Below are positions 9,582-17,345 of a DNA stretch of 64,000 nt, piece by piece. Position 1 is the stretch's first letter. Each line of letters begins with the position of its first letter. The DNA comes from Sporosarcina cascadiensis (lineage in GTDB: Bacteria; Bacillota; Bacilli; Bacillales_A; Planococcaceae): contig NZ_WHVV01000001.1 in the NCBI RefSeq assembly GCF_009650995.1, positions 325,885 to 389,884 of the forward strand, given 5' to 3'. Made by a program: the position numbers and the translations under genes. Under the pieces are notes generated by a model. That model did not search any database, was not told where the DNA came from, and was given only the letters and a program-made list of their open reading frames with translations.

Positions 9582-11009
9582 TTAAGATTCTAAATTCACT
9601 TTGTCTTCCTCTGCGAATGCCGATTGCACCTCATTCATATCACAGAAAGATTCAATTCGCGAACCGATCTGCTGTGTTTTTTCATGTCCTTTCCCGGCAA
9701 TCAACACGATATCTCCCTGTCCGGCCTGCCGGATCGCATACCGGATTGCAAGCTTCCGGTCGAGCAGCACATCGACCGGTACGGTAAAACCGGTAGTCCC
9801 GGCCAGGATATCTGTAATAATTGACGAAGGCTCTTCCGAACGCGGGTTATCTGATGTCAAGATGACATGTGCACTATGCTGCGCTGCCACTGCTCCCATC
9901 TGCGGCCTTTTCTCATGATCCCGGTCTCCGCCGCAGCCAAATACCGTTACTACCCGGCGGGCTCCATCTTCGGATAAGGTTTCAAGCACAGCCCGTAAAG
10001 CATCCGGTGTATGCGCATAGTCTACAAACACGTCCACCCCTCTCTGACTGTACTTTTCCAAACGCCCTTCCGGCAGCTTCAGCACAGCAAGGTTCAAGAC
10101 CGCATCTTCAAATGAAAAGCCCGCTGCCTGCATCGCACAAACCGCAGCTCTCGCATTCATCTCGTTATGCAGGCCCGGAACATTCACTTTAAATCCATTG
10201 ATTGTCGTAAGCGTACTGTTTATATGTGTTTCATTGAAATACAGCACGGTTCCTGCCGCTTCCCTGCTCATCTCCGCACATACCGGGTCACTTTCATTGA
10301 CCACTAATCGTTCCGCCAATGAAACCAGACGTTTCTTCGCATCGATATATGCCTGTTTACCGCCATGTTCGGCGTAGTGATCAATGCCTATATTCAAAAG
10401 AATACCGATTGTTATGGAGCAGTGAGCCAGGCGGTTAGAAGAGAGACCGATTGAGGAGGCTTCGAGGATGACATGTGTGACTTGCTGCTCAATACAAGTG
10501 CGCAATAGAGGATGCAGCTGCTCTGCCGGCATCGTCGTCAGCGAATCGTCGGGTGTCCCGGTCAGTATGCCGTCTATATAGATTCCTGTCGTCCCGATTA
10601 CCGCCGCTTTCACTCCTTGGGCCGCCAGCAGCTGTCCGATAAAATGACTGACTGTCGTTTTGCCATTAGTTCCGGTTACTGCGATCACTGTTAATTCAGA
10701 TGCCGGATTGCCTGCTAATTTCGCGCTTGCGAACGAAATAAACAAAGAGCTGTCGGGAACAACTACTACAGTGACGCCCGCAGGTATGTGCAGATCCGCG
10801 TTCACTCGATCCAAAACTATAGTAGTCGCGCCTTTCACAATTGCTTCTTCGATAAATTCCAGTCCATCGCACAACGCGCCTTTTCTGGCGACAAACACGA
10901 AATCCTTCTGTACCCGCTTCGAATTTTCCGTAATTCCTCCGACTGTCTGCCGGATTGACCCTTGCAGCAATGTACACGGCCACTCCTTTATCAATTCAGA
11001 TAAAAGCAA
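9582..11009 (-). CDS. MurE-type UDP-MurNAc-tripeptide ligase, extra-dcw copy
   Basis: This Mur ligase of about 475 residues has GTNGKTT for ATP (about residues 113-119), the YIDAKKRL segment with the lysine normally carbamylated, GKGHEKTQ near the end, and DNPR at about 387-390. DNPR marks meso-diaminopimelate-adding MurE; L-lysine enzymes differ there. The locus is the ylb region, not the division and cell-wall cluster, so this is probably a second MurE. The TTG at 11009 with AAAGGG upstream is preferred over an ATG at 11033. It is divergent from a lone aspartokinase domain. A role in spore-cortex peptidoglycan is my inference. Confidence 0.8.
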   Translation of the reverse strand: MLLSELIKEWPCTLLQGSIRQTVGGITENSKRVQKDFVFVARKGALCDGLEFIEEAIVKGATTIVLDRVNADLHIPAGVTVVVVPDSSLFISFASAKLAGNPASELTVIAVTGTNGKTTVSHFIGQLLAAQGVKAAVIGTTGIYIDGILTGTPDDSLTTMPAEQLHPLLRTCIEQQVTHVILEASSIGLSSNRLAHCSITIGILLNIGIDHYAEHGGKQAYIDAKKRLVSLAERLVVNESDPVCAEMSREAAGTVLYFNETHINSTLTTINGFKVNVPGLHNEMNARAAVCAMQAAGFSFEDAVLNLAVLKLPEGRLEKYSQRGVDVFVDYAHTPDALRAVLETLSEDGARRVVTVFGCGGDRDHEKRPQMGAVAAQHSAHVILTSDNPRSEEPSSIITDILAGTTGFTVPVDVLLDRKLAIRYAIRQAGQGDIVLIAGKGHEKTQQIGSRIESFCDMNEVQSAFAEEDKVNLES

Positions 11010-11078
11010 GGTGTCACGCCCTTTCCCGAACATTTTAACTTCAACAGAATATAATGAAACGAAACATAATTTCACTTC

Positions 11079-11107
11079 ATCTTATGAAGCTTGCAAGAAG
11101 AATGTCA
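11079..11107 (-). promoter_or_regulatory. Weak sigma-E-like promoter match for the extra murE
   Basis: On the reverse strand TGACATT (11101-11107) and CATAAGAT (11079-11086) are separated by 14 nt. This matches the sporulation sigma-E consensus (KMATATT, N14, CATACANT) at roughly 10 of 14 positions. The match is suggestive only; such matches occur by chance. Confidence 0.25.
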
Positions 11108-11126
11108 CGAAGAAAGTTGGGATTCT

Positions 11127-11858
11127 ATGATTATCCAGAAATTCGGCGGGGTCGCCATGCAGAATCAGCAACAGCGTGCAAAGTGCATTCAGCACATTAA
11201 AGATGGATTATCGAGATATAATTCAGTAGTTGTCGTTGTGTCCGCAATGGGACGCGGCGGGGATGCATACTCAACAGATACTCTGCTGAATGTCACAGAT
11301 GCGCTCAATCATTCAGGCGAGGCAAAGGACTTGGCGGCTGCCTGCGGAGAGTTAATTTCATCAGCGGTGATGTCAGCCGAGTTATCAAAAGAAGGAATCG
11401 ACAACACGATCATCTACGGACAAAATACAGGAATCCGGACGCATGGGGAATTTTGCAATGCAATGATCGAAAAAATCAATACCTCTCATATACTTAATAC
11501 GCTGCAGACACACTCATGCCTCATCGTCCCCGGCTTCCAGGGTATGAACGAGCAGGGACAGTTCATGACACTTGGAAGGGGCGGCAGCGATTTGACAGCT
11601 ATCGCACTCGCCGCAGCTTTGCAGGCAAGCCATGTGGAGTTTTATAAAGACGTCCCGGCTGTCATGTCCGCAGATCCTCATACGAACTCACAGTACATCC
11701 GTTATGATCAATTGTCATTTACAGAGTTTCTTCCTTTATTAGACTGTCAGCATCCGATCATCCAGAAAAAAGCGGCGCTGTACGCAAAAAAAACCGCGAC
11801 ACCTCTTCATATCCGAGGCATCGCGTCTGAAGAGGAAGGCACGTGGATTCTCCCTTAA
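11127..11858 (+). CDS. Aspartokinase-like catalytic domain without ACT domains
   Basis: This 243-residue protein of the amino acid kinase fold starts MIIQKFGGVAM, the aspartokinase KFGG phosphate loop. It contains VVVVVSAMGRGGDAY and LGRGGSDLTAIALAAAL, both matching aspartokinases, and the aspartate-site region FYKDVPAVMSADP. It stops where the regulatory ACT domains would begin, so feedback control by lysine or threonine is not expected. The ATG at 11127 is chosen by family alignment; its ribosome site is weak. It is divergent from the DNPR-type MurE and its stop overlaps the convergent CAP gene by 4 bp. Confidence 0.78.
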   Translation: MIIQKFGGVAMQNQQQRAKCIQHIKDGLSRYNSVVVVVSAMGRGGDAYSTDTLLNVTDALNHSGEAKDLAAACGELISSAVMSAELSKEGIDNTIIYGQNTGIRTHGEFCNAMIEKINTSHILNTLQTHSCLIVPGFQGMNEQGQFMTLGRGGSDLTAIALAAALQASHVEFYKDVPAVMSADPHTNSQYIRYDQLSFTEFLPLLDCQHPIIQKKAALYAKKTATPLHIRGIASEEEGTWILP

Positions 11859-12928
11859 TTATCCAAACCATCCCTTTTTGTCTGCGCAATAAAGGACTGT
11901 GTGTAGTATTTATTGTAAACACCAACCCCTGTATGAGTAAAAACAGGATTCAGCAAGATGTCCCGGTGCTTAGGCGAGTTCAGCCAGCCGTGAACTGTTT
12001 CAATTGCATCTATATAATTCAATGCCGTATTCTCGCCTGACTTGACCGAAAGAACCTCTGCCGCTTTCAGGCGTTCTGCAAAGTTTTCCGTCGGTTCATC
12101 CTCACGTGAACTGTATTTTTGAAAAGTCATTTCTTGGCTATGCTCCCACGACAGCGTAGCCAGTTTTGAATCTTCAATTAAAGTCCTCACGCCATGTTCA
12201 TCACGAAGCTGATTCGTCAGTTCCACTATTTGCCGTTCCATCGCGCTGTCCACTTCTGTCTGCACAGTAGAGGAAGGCTTTGGCGCTTCAATCATCTCTC
12301 CTAAATAAGTCATATCGTAGGGCTGATGTTTTACCAGCGTACTCGGACTGATAAAACGAATCCCTTCCAGCTGCTCATCTACCTGGTCAATATATAATTG
12401 AACATATAAGTCCTGATAAGGTATTAAAATTCTATTTTTAATGTCTTCACTATTTAAGGAAAAAGTATACGTATTATCTTTTATGTGCACATCGATTTCT
12501 GACTCGATCGGCGTGAAGCGATGAATCTCCTGAACATCCTGGCCGATTGTGAACGGTGCTGTATCTGCTGATATGTCTGCTGTATAAAGCTGAATGACCT
12601 TATCTTTCAGCACACCCGCCATAAAGCTCGGTTCCCCTTTATAAATCCACCATTCGTATTGAAAGCTTGACGGTTCGACTCTCGAAGGCTCTCCAAAGTC
12701 GTTTATCAGCTTTTCCGCTTTTTGACCGACGTAAAGTGATATTCCTTCTTCCGGTCTCGGCCTGCCCTGCACGTCCATGGTTTCTCCTTTTTCAGGCACG
12801 GCAACAGGAGAGCCATGCTGCACAGGCGATTCAAGCGGTTCATTGACACTCACTCTGTCATTCATAAAATAAAACACTCCCATGACCACTACCAGCATCA
12901 GAAGTATCTTCCAGCCTGCTCTCCACAT
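11855..12928 (-). CDS. ylbC: CAP/SCP-domain exported protein (YlbC-like)
   Basis: This 357-residue protein has an N-terminal membrane segment (ILLMLVVVMGVFYF), a CAP-associated N-terminal domain (about residues 60-200) and a C-terminal CAP domain from about residue 230. Motifs such as HSQEMTFQ, ENTALNY and HGWLNSPKHRDILLNP match bacterial CAP proteins. Its position beside the ylb genes fits YlbC. Bacterial CAP proteins are secreted or membrane-anchored and mostly of unknown activity. Its last 4 bp overlap the convergent aspartokinase gene, with no terminator between. Confidence 0.85.
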   Translation of the reverse strand: MWRAGWKILLMLVVVMGVFYFMNDRVSVNEPLESPVQHGSPVAVPEKGETMDVQGRPRPEEGISLYVGQKAEKLINDFGEPSRVEPSSFQYEWWIYKGEPSFMAGVLKDKVIQLYTADISADTAPFTIGQDVQEIHRFTPIESEIDVHIKDNTYTFSLNSEDIKNRILIPYQDLYVQLYIDQVDEQLEGIRFISPSTLVKHQPYDMTYLGEMIEAPKPSSTVQTEVDSAMERQIVELTNQLRDEHGVRTLIEDSKLATLSWEHSQEMTFQKYSSREDEPTENFAERLKAAEVLSVKSGENTALNYIDAIETVHGWLNSPKHRDILLNPVFTHTGVGVYNKYYTQSFIAQTKRDGLDN

Positions 12929-13114
12929 GAAATCTCCCTTTCCTTTCTTGTTGCTGTCTCTGTCTTTACTATACCTGTCATACGGCTTTCATACTTTGTA
13001 CAGAGGTTCTTTTCCTTTATTGTACAGAATAGATTTGCCCCCGTCATTCTTTATCATTACAGAAGGAAGCGTTGACACAATGTTGTCATTGCAAGTGATT
13101 TTAATTTGTTCTAT

Positions 13115-13122
13115 GATATAAT
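13115..13122 (+). promoter_or_regulatory. Extended -10 promoter for yugN-like gene
   Basis: TGATATAAT is a perfect TGnTATAAT extended -10 element about 45 bp upstream of the yugN-like start. A clear -35 at ideal spacing is not seen, which is common for extended -10 promoters. Confidence 0.5.
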
Positions 13123-13165
13123 GGTATAAGTATTCGTTTGGACGAACATGAAGGGGGATTTACAA

Positions 13166-13525
13166 ATGTATATTGAAAATATAGGCATTGACGGCCTTGT
13201 ATCTGACTTAAAGGTCATGGAAGAAATTATGCTGAAGAACGGCCTGGTTCTTGAAGGTCAATGGGATTACGAGCGCGTCACTTTCGACAAGAAATTTATC
13301 ATTCGCGAAGGTACATATTATATGCGCATCTTCGGCACATTAGTAGAAGGCGATATCGACGGCAGAAAAGCAACAGTTCGCTTAAAGCAGCCTGTTCTTG
13401 GTAAATACTACTATCCTTTCGGCGTAGAATACGGCGAAGAAGAGGATTTCCCGGCCAGCTTAGTGAAAGATTGTGAATTAACAGCAAAAGCAGTCTATGA
13501 CGAATTAAAGCAATATACAGTGTAA
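13166..13525 (+). CDS. YugN family protein
   Basis: This 119-residue soluble protein matches the YugN-like family (PF08868) of Bacillales, of unknown function. Conserved pieces include GQWDYERVTFDKKF and the C-terminal LGKYYYPFGVEYGE. The ATG at 13166 has AAGGGGGAT 9 nt upstream; an in-frame ATG at 13148 lacks a site. It stands alone between an extended -10 promoter and a strong terminator, so it is probably monocistronic. Confidence 0.85.
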   Translation: MYIENIGIDGLVSDLKVMEEIMLKNGLVLEGQWDYERVTFDKKFIIREGTYYMRIFGTLVEGDIDGRKATVRLKQPVLGKYYYPFGVEYGEEEDFPASLVKDCELTAKAVYDELKQYTV

Positions 13526-13533
13526 CAAAATAA

Positions 13534-13568
13534 AAAAAGCCGAAGAGCATCATGTTCTTCGGCTTTTT
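13534..13568 (+). terminator. Terminator after yugN-like gene
   Basis: AAAAAGCCGAAGA and TCTTCGGCTTTTT form a GC-rich stem with a 9-nt loop followed by a T run. Confidence 0.9.
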
Positions 13569-13631
13569 CCTATTATTACGTCTGTTGTTTGGTTATAATA
13601 AACTCAGAATGTATGTGGAGGACGATGACTC

Positions 13632-14687
13632 TTGAAATTGCTGACCAAACGAAATTTGATGATCACATTAAGTATTGCTGTTTTACTGTTAATTATATTT
13701 TTTATCCTGCCTGTTTCTATACCAATTATTTTAGCTCTGCTGACTGCGATTTTTTTAGACCCGCTTGTAAAATGGGTCGAGCGAAGGTTTAAATGGAAAC
13801 GCAAGCTTTCTGTCATTGTCAACTTCATTGTCTTTGTTGGGGTCAGTGTATTTCTTCTCTTTTACACGGTGAATACACTCATTGGAAAAATCGTTCATTT
13901 CACCAAAGAAATTCCGAACTACCTGAATTCACTTTCAAGTGTTTGGATCAACACGCAGAGTAAAATATTTCAGTATACGATAGGAATGCCGGAAGACATT
14001 ATTGCCATGCTCGAGAAAGAATTCAATGAAATTATTGAATCATTCCGTGTTTCACTGATTACACTTCTGAGCTATGATAAGATTCTCGGACTGATTTCGG
14101 AAATTCCGAACTTCCTGGTGAGTTTCATTGTCTTCATGATCGCTTTATTCTTGTTCATGCTGGAATTGCCTAACCTGAAGCGCGCATTTTATCGTCATCT
14201 GACAGAAACGACCGCACAAAAAGTCCATTATATGATGAGCAAATTAAATAACGTCATCCTGGGATTTGCCAAAGCACAATTATTAGTAAGTCTGATCATT
14301 CTGGCCGTTTCATTTATCGGTCTGCTGCTGATTATTCCAAAGTACGCAGTGGTCATGTCTCTCGTGATTTGGATCATCGACATTATACCGATTTTAGGAT
14401 CCATCATCATCTTGGCGCCATGGTCGATTTATCAATATGTATCCGGAGATATAGCCATGGGTACTAAACTTGCCATCCTGGCCGTAATCCTGCTGATCAT
14501 CAGACGGACGGTTGAACCGAAAGTGATGGGCTCCCAAATAGGCCTGTCGCCTTTGCCTACATTGATCGCCATGTTTATTGGGTTAAAATTATTCGGCGTG
14601 CTGGGCTTTTTCATTGGACCGATGCTCGTCATTCTCTTCAATACCGCAAGAGAAGCGGACATTATTAAACTGAATTTCAAAATATGA
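13632..14687 (+). CDS. AI-2E family (YtvI-like) membrane transporter
   Basis: This 351-residue polytopic protein matches the AI-2E transporter family (PF01594), including the C-terminal block PKVMGSQIGLSPLPTLIAMF and the helix IWIIDIIPILGS. About eight membrane helices are visible. Bacillus members include YtvI, YdbI, YrrI and YueF; the substrate is not established for most, and some act in cation or proton antiport. The start is a TTG at 13632 with GGAGG about 10 nt upstream. It is convergent with ctaM. Confidence 0.85.
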   Translation: MKLLTKRNLMITLSIAVLLLIIFFILPVSIPIILALLTAIFLDPLVKWVERRFKWKRKLSVIVNFIVFVGVSVFLLFYTVNTLIGKIVHFTKEIPNYLNSLSSVWINTQSKIFQYTIGMPEDIIAMLEKEFNEIIESFRVSLITLLSYDKILGLISEIPNFLVSFIVFMIALFLFMLELPNLKRAFYRHLTETTAQKVHYMMSKLNNVILGFAKAQLLVSLIILAVSFIGLLLIIPKYAVVMSLVIWIIDIIPILGSIIILAPWSIYQYVSGDIAMGTKLAILAVILLIIRRTVEPKVMGSQIGLSPLPTLIAMFIGLKLFGVLGFFIGPMLVILFNTAREADIIKLNFKI

Positions 14688-14725
14688 AAAAAGGGTATAT
14701 CTCCCTCCCGGAGATATACCCTTTC
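14688..14725. terminator. Bidirectional terminator, AI-2E gene/ctaM
   Basis: GGGTATATCTCC and GGAGATATACCC form a perfect 12-bp stem with a 5-nt loop, A-rich before and T-rich after, between two convergent stop codons. Confidence 0.9.
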
Positions 14726-14732
14726 TAATTGA

Positions 14733-15194
14733 TTAAAAACCTAAAATCGCTTTAAATACAGAAGTAGTCTCTCCGCCTTTATAAAACACATAAAGCAATA
14801 AGTAGACGGCAACGCCTGTAATTGCGGTAAAGAACCAGATGATGCTTGTGACGGGTCCCATTTTTCGGTGACGGGCCAGATTGTTCTTAAATCCGGCGAC
14901 CATCGTAATCACTCCCAGAACAGCTCCTGTAGTAGCAAGTACGATATGAAAAATTAAAAACACCGTGTAATAAATCTTTAAGTGGTCAGGACCTCCAAAT
15001 GCAGTATTTCCAATAAATACAGTCCGTGAAATGTAAATAATGAAAAACAACACTGCGGATACAGCTGCGGCCACCATCGTTTTTTGGTGGGCCGCCTTCT
15101 TCTTCTGAAGAATCAAATACCATCCGACCGCTACCAAAACAGCAGACAAGACGATAAAAAATGTACTGATGGTCGGTAATATTGGAAGTTCCAT
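14733..15194 (-). CDS. ctaM: CtaM/YozB-type DUF420 oxidase assembly protein
   Basis: This 153-residue protein has four membrane helices and matches DUF420 (YozB, CtaM). CtaM is needed for active heme A-containing aa3 oxidase in Staphylococcus aureus. Family residues include the histidines in HQKTMV, FHIVLA and RHRKMGPV. It lies 25 bp downstream of ctaG on the same strand and ends at a bidirectional terminator, so it closes the ctaG-ctaM unit. Confidence 0.88.
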   Translation of the reverse strand: MELPILPTISTFFIVLSAVLVAVGWYLILQKKKAAHQKTMVAAAVSAVLFFIIYISRTVFIGNTAFGGPDHLKIYYTVFLIFHIVLATTGAVLGVITMVAGFKNNLARHRKMGPVTSIIWFFTAITGVAVYLLLYVFYKGGETTSVFKAILGF

Positions 15195-15219
15195 CGCTGT
15201 AAACTCCTTCTTTTTTTAC

Positions 15220-16152
15220 TCAGCCGTGCATAGTTAATTTTTGACGTTTCAGCAAGTCCTGGCGAGTAATTTCATCTGCATTTTCTCTCTCGTATTTAGA
15301 CCAACTTAAGAAAATTCGTCCAATCACCACAACATAGACAATCTCCTGAATAACTTTCATTAAAATACCGCCTAATTGCTGATCGTAAAGTGTAGGCATG
15401 TCCGTAAACAGTTCAGGACCTGACATGCCAAGATTTGATAATCCGGCAAGCGTGCTGCTCGGTACACACAGCGCCATTGCTTTTAACCATGCTTCCCCGC
15501 TGCTGTACGTCTCATACACCGGAACATCCACGAAGATAATCAATGAACAGGCAGGAGTAATTAGAAGCGCGCTAAGGATGACATAGCCGATCTTTTTCAA
15601 TCCATGAAGATGCGGCTGTCCTTTTACAGTATTCACAACCGGCCACCATAAGAAAATTGCCGAAATGAAAAGTGTCACTGTAAACACAGTGTGCAGCGGC
15701 AAACTTAACTTCACCTGATCCAGAATCATCGGATAATGATACATGGAGAACATCAGTGTGAAGAGCAGTAAACTAATGACCGGTTTCGTCAATAGCATAA
15801 ATACCTTCCTAATTGCCTTTACAGATAAAAACTTCTCCCAAAGCCAATTTGGAATTCCCATGATAAAGAGCGGGGCAACCATTAATAGCAGTATGGCCAT
15901 TTGTGCCATATGAACAGAAAACAAAATATGTCCGATTAAATCCATTGGTGATCCTTTCACGATATATAAAAGAACCATTGAAGAAATGAAATAGATAATA
16001 TGCTGTTTAGTTACAGGTTCGGATCCTTCAAAGCGATCTCTCCACTTAACAGTAATTAAATAATATATTACAACACCAAGTACGATAGCGATTAAGAAAT
16101 AAGGACTCCACAAAGCCCGAAAACCAAAAATACTTAGAGGCAAAACAGTCAC
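15220..16152 (-). CDS. ctaG: Cytochrome c oxidase assembly factor CtaG (caa3 type)
   Basis: This membrane protein of about 310 residues is CtaG of the Bacillus caa3 type, needed for assembly of the CuB centre of cytochrome caa3. It starts with the typical IFGFRALWSPYFL and has about seven helices, with conserved histidines in FSVHMAQM and MYHYPM. The start is uncertain: GTG at 16152 has a ribosome site too close, while TTG at 16143 is better spaced from AAAGGAG. It is separated from ctaF by a terminator and about 200 bp without a credible gene. Confidence 0.9.
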   Translation of the reverse strand: MTVLPLSIFGFRALWSPYFLIAIVLGVVIYYLITVKWRDRFEGSEPVTKQHIIYFISSMVLLYIVKGSPMDLIGHILFSVHMAQMAILLLMVAPLFIMGIPNWLWEKFLSVKAIRKVFMLLTKPVISLLLFTLMFSMYHYPMILDQVKLSLPLHTVFTVTLFISAIFLWWPVVNTVKGQPHLHGLKKIGYVILSALLITPACSLIIFVDVPVYETYSSGEAWLKAMALCVPSSTLAGLSNLGMSGPELFTDMPTLYDQQLGGILMKVIQEIVYVVVIGRIFLSWSKYERENADEITRQDLLKRQKLTMHG

Positions 16153-16327
16153 TCTCCTTTTGTAGTCAGCCTGCCGTCACCAAGCCAGTCCTTCTGTTGC
16201 TGAATAATGAAATAAATAACAGCAAAGCGAACAGAAATGTATCCTTTACCCATTATACGAGCAACTGTGCCATAACTCAATGTACGAACTTTGACAATTT
16301 CGTCTGCGCAAATTTTAACAGCGAAAA

Positions 16328-16364
16328 AAAAGAGGCTTATGGAATGCATCCATAAACCCCTTTT
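16328..16364 (-). terminator. Terminator after ctaF
   Basis: On the reverse strand AAAAGGGGTTTATGGA pairs with TCCATAAGCCTCTTTT around a 5-nt loop and runs into eight T residues. It ends the ctaCDEF operon. Confidence 0.85.
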
Positions 16365-16369
16365 ACTGA

Positions 16370-16717
16370 TTACCACCAAACGATTGTTACAAATGTCAAA
16401 GGAATCAAGAAACCTAACAGAGCACCTGTAAACATAAACATTTGCGGAACGCCATGTCCTTTTTCATTCATATGCATGAAGTAGAACAGTTGAAGACCAA
16501 CCTGTACTGCCGCAAACAAGAACAACGTCGGAATGACGAAGAATTTAGAGAATCCCGCAACGTCAGACAGATATGCGACTACCATCGAAAATGAAACGAG
16601 TGTTAAGAAAATCATTAAAGCAAACATCGCTACTTGATTTCGCATAGATTCTTTTGCACGTCGCTGCTGAAGCAGCTGCTCAGCCGGAGATCGTTTAATT
16701 ACTTGAATATCTGCCAT
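16370..16717 (-). CDS. ctaF: Cytochrome c oxidase subunit IV (caa3)
   Basis: This 115-residue protein with three membrane helices matches CtaF, the small subunit of the caa3 oxidase. The helix with FYFMHMNEKGHG is typical of the family. It starts 1 bp after the ctaE stop and ends just before a strong terminator, so it is last in the ctaCDEF operon. It is thought to stabilise the complex rather than carry redox centres. Confidence 0.93.
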   Translation of the reverse strand: MADIQVIKRSPAEQLLQQRRAKESMRNQVAMFALMIFLTLVSFSMVVAYLSDVAGFSKFFVIPTLFLFAAVQVGLQLFYFMHMNEKGHGVPQMFMFTGALLGFLIPLTFVTIVWW

Positions 16718-16718
16718 C

Positions 16719-17345
16719 TTAACCCACCACTCCCATCAAGTAGACTACAGTAAAGATGAATACCCAAACTACGTCAATGAAGTGCCAGTACAATGAAAAT
16801 GTATAATACTTCGTTGCATTATACAAATTCAGTCCGCGCTTGGAGTTACGGAAGATCAACAAGGTAATCCAAACTAAACCAATCGCCACGTGGAAGCCGT
16901 GTGTACCTACCAGTGTGAAGAAAGAGGAACTGAACGCACTGTTACTGAACGTAAATCCTTCTTTTACATAGTGAGAGAACTCATAGACTTCTAACATCAA
17001 GAATCCAAGGCCTAGAAATGCAGTAAGGGCGAGCCATAATTGCATCTTTTTAAAATTGAAACTCTTCAAGTGATACATAGCATACACACTAGTCAATGAA
17101 GATGTCAAAAGAAGCATCGTCATGACAAATACTAACGGTAACGTATAGAGCTCTTGAGTTGTGAAACCAAAGCCGCTTGGACCTTTATTTTTCAATGCCA
17201 TATACGTTGCAAACAACGTAGCAAAGAGAATAGTTTCTCCACCTAGGAAAAGCCAGAAACCAACGAATTTATTCTTTGCTTCTAAGGTAGCCTTTTCTGG
17301 ATGAGCCGGCCATGTTTCAGGGGTGAATTTTTTGTTCAAATCCAT
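16719..17345 (-). CDS. ctaE: Cytochrome c oxidase subunit III (caa3)
   Basis: This 208-residue protein with five membrane helices matches CtaE. Conserved stretches include FWLFLGGETILFATLFATY, GTHGFHVAIG and YWHFIDVVWVFIF. Subunit III supports stable turnover of the proton-pumping oxidase. Its start codon overlaps the last base of the ctaD stop, showing tight translational coupling within ctaCDEF. Confidence 0.95.
   Translation of the reverse strand: MDLNKKFTPETWPAHPEKATLEAKNKFVGFWLFLGGETILFATLFATYMALKNKGPSGFGFTTQELYTLPLVFVMTMLLLTSSLTSVYAMYHLKSFNFKKMQLWLALTAFLGLGFLMLEVYEFSHYVKEGFTFSNSAFSSSFFTLVGTHGFHVAIGLVWITLLIFRNSKRGLNLYNATKYYTFSLYWHFIDVVWVFIFTVVYLMGVVG

Noticed and set aside
16149-16379. 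76-codon reverse ORF between ctaF and ctaG
   Set aside because: It runs through the ctaF terminator, overlaps the ctaF end and ctaG start, and has no ribosome site. The gap looks like a normal promoter region.
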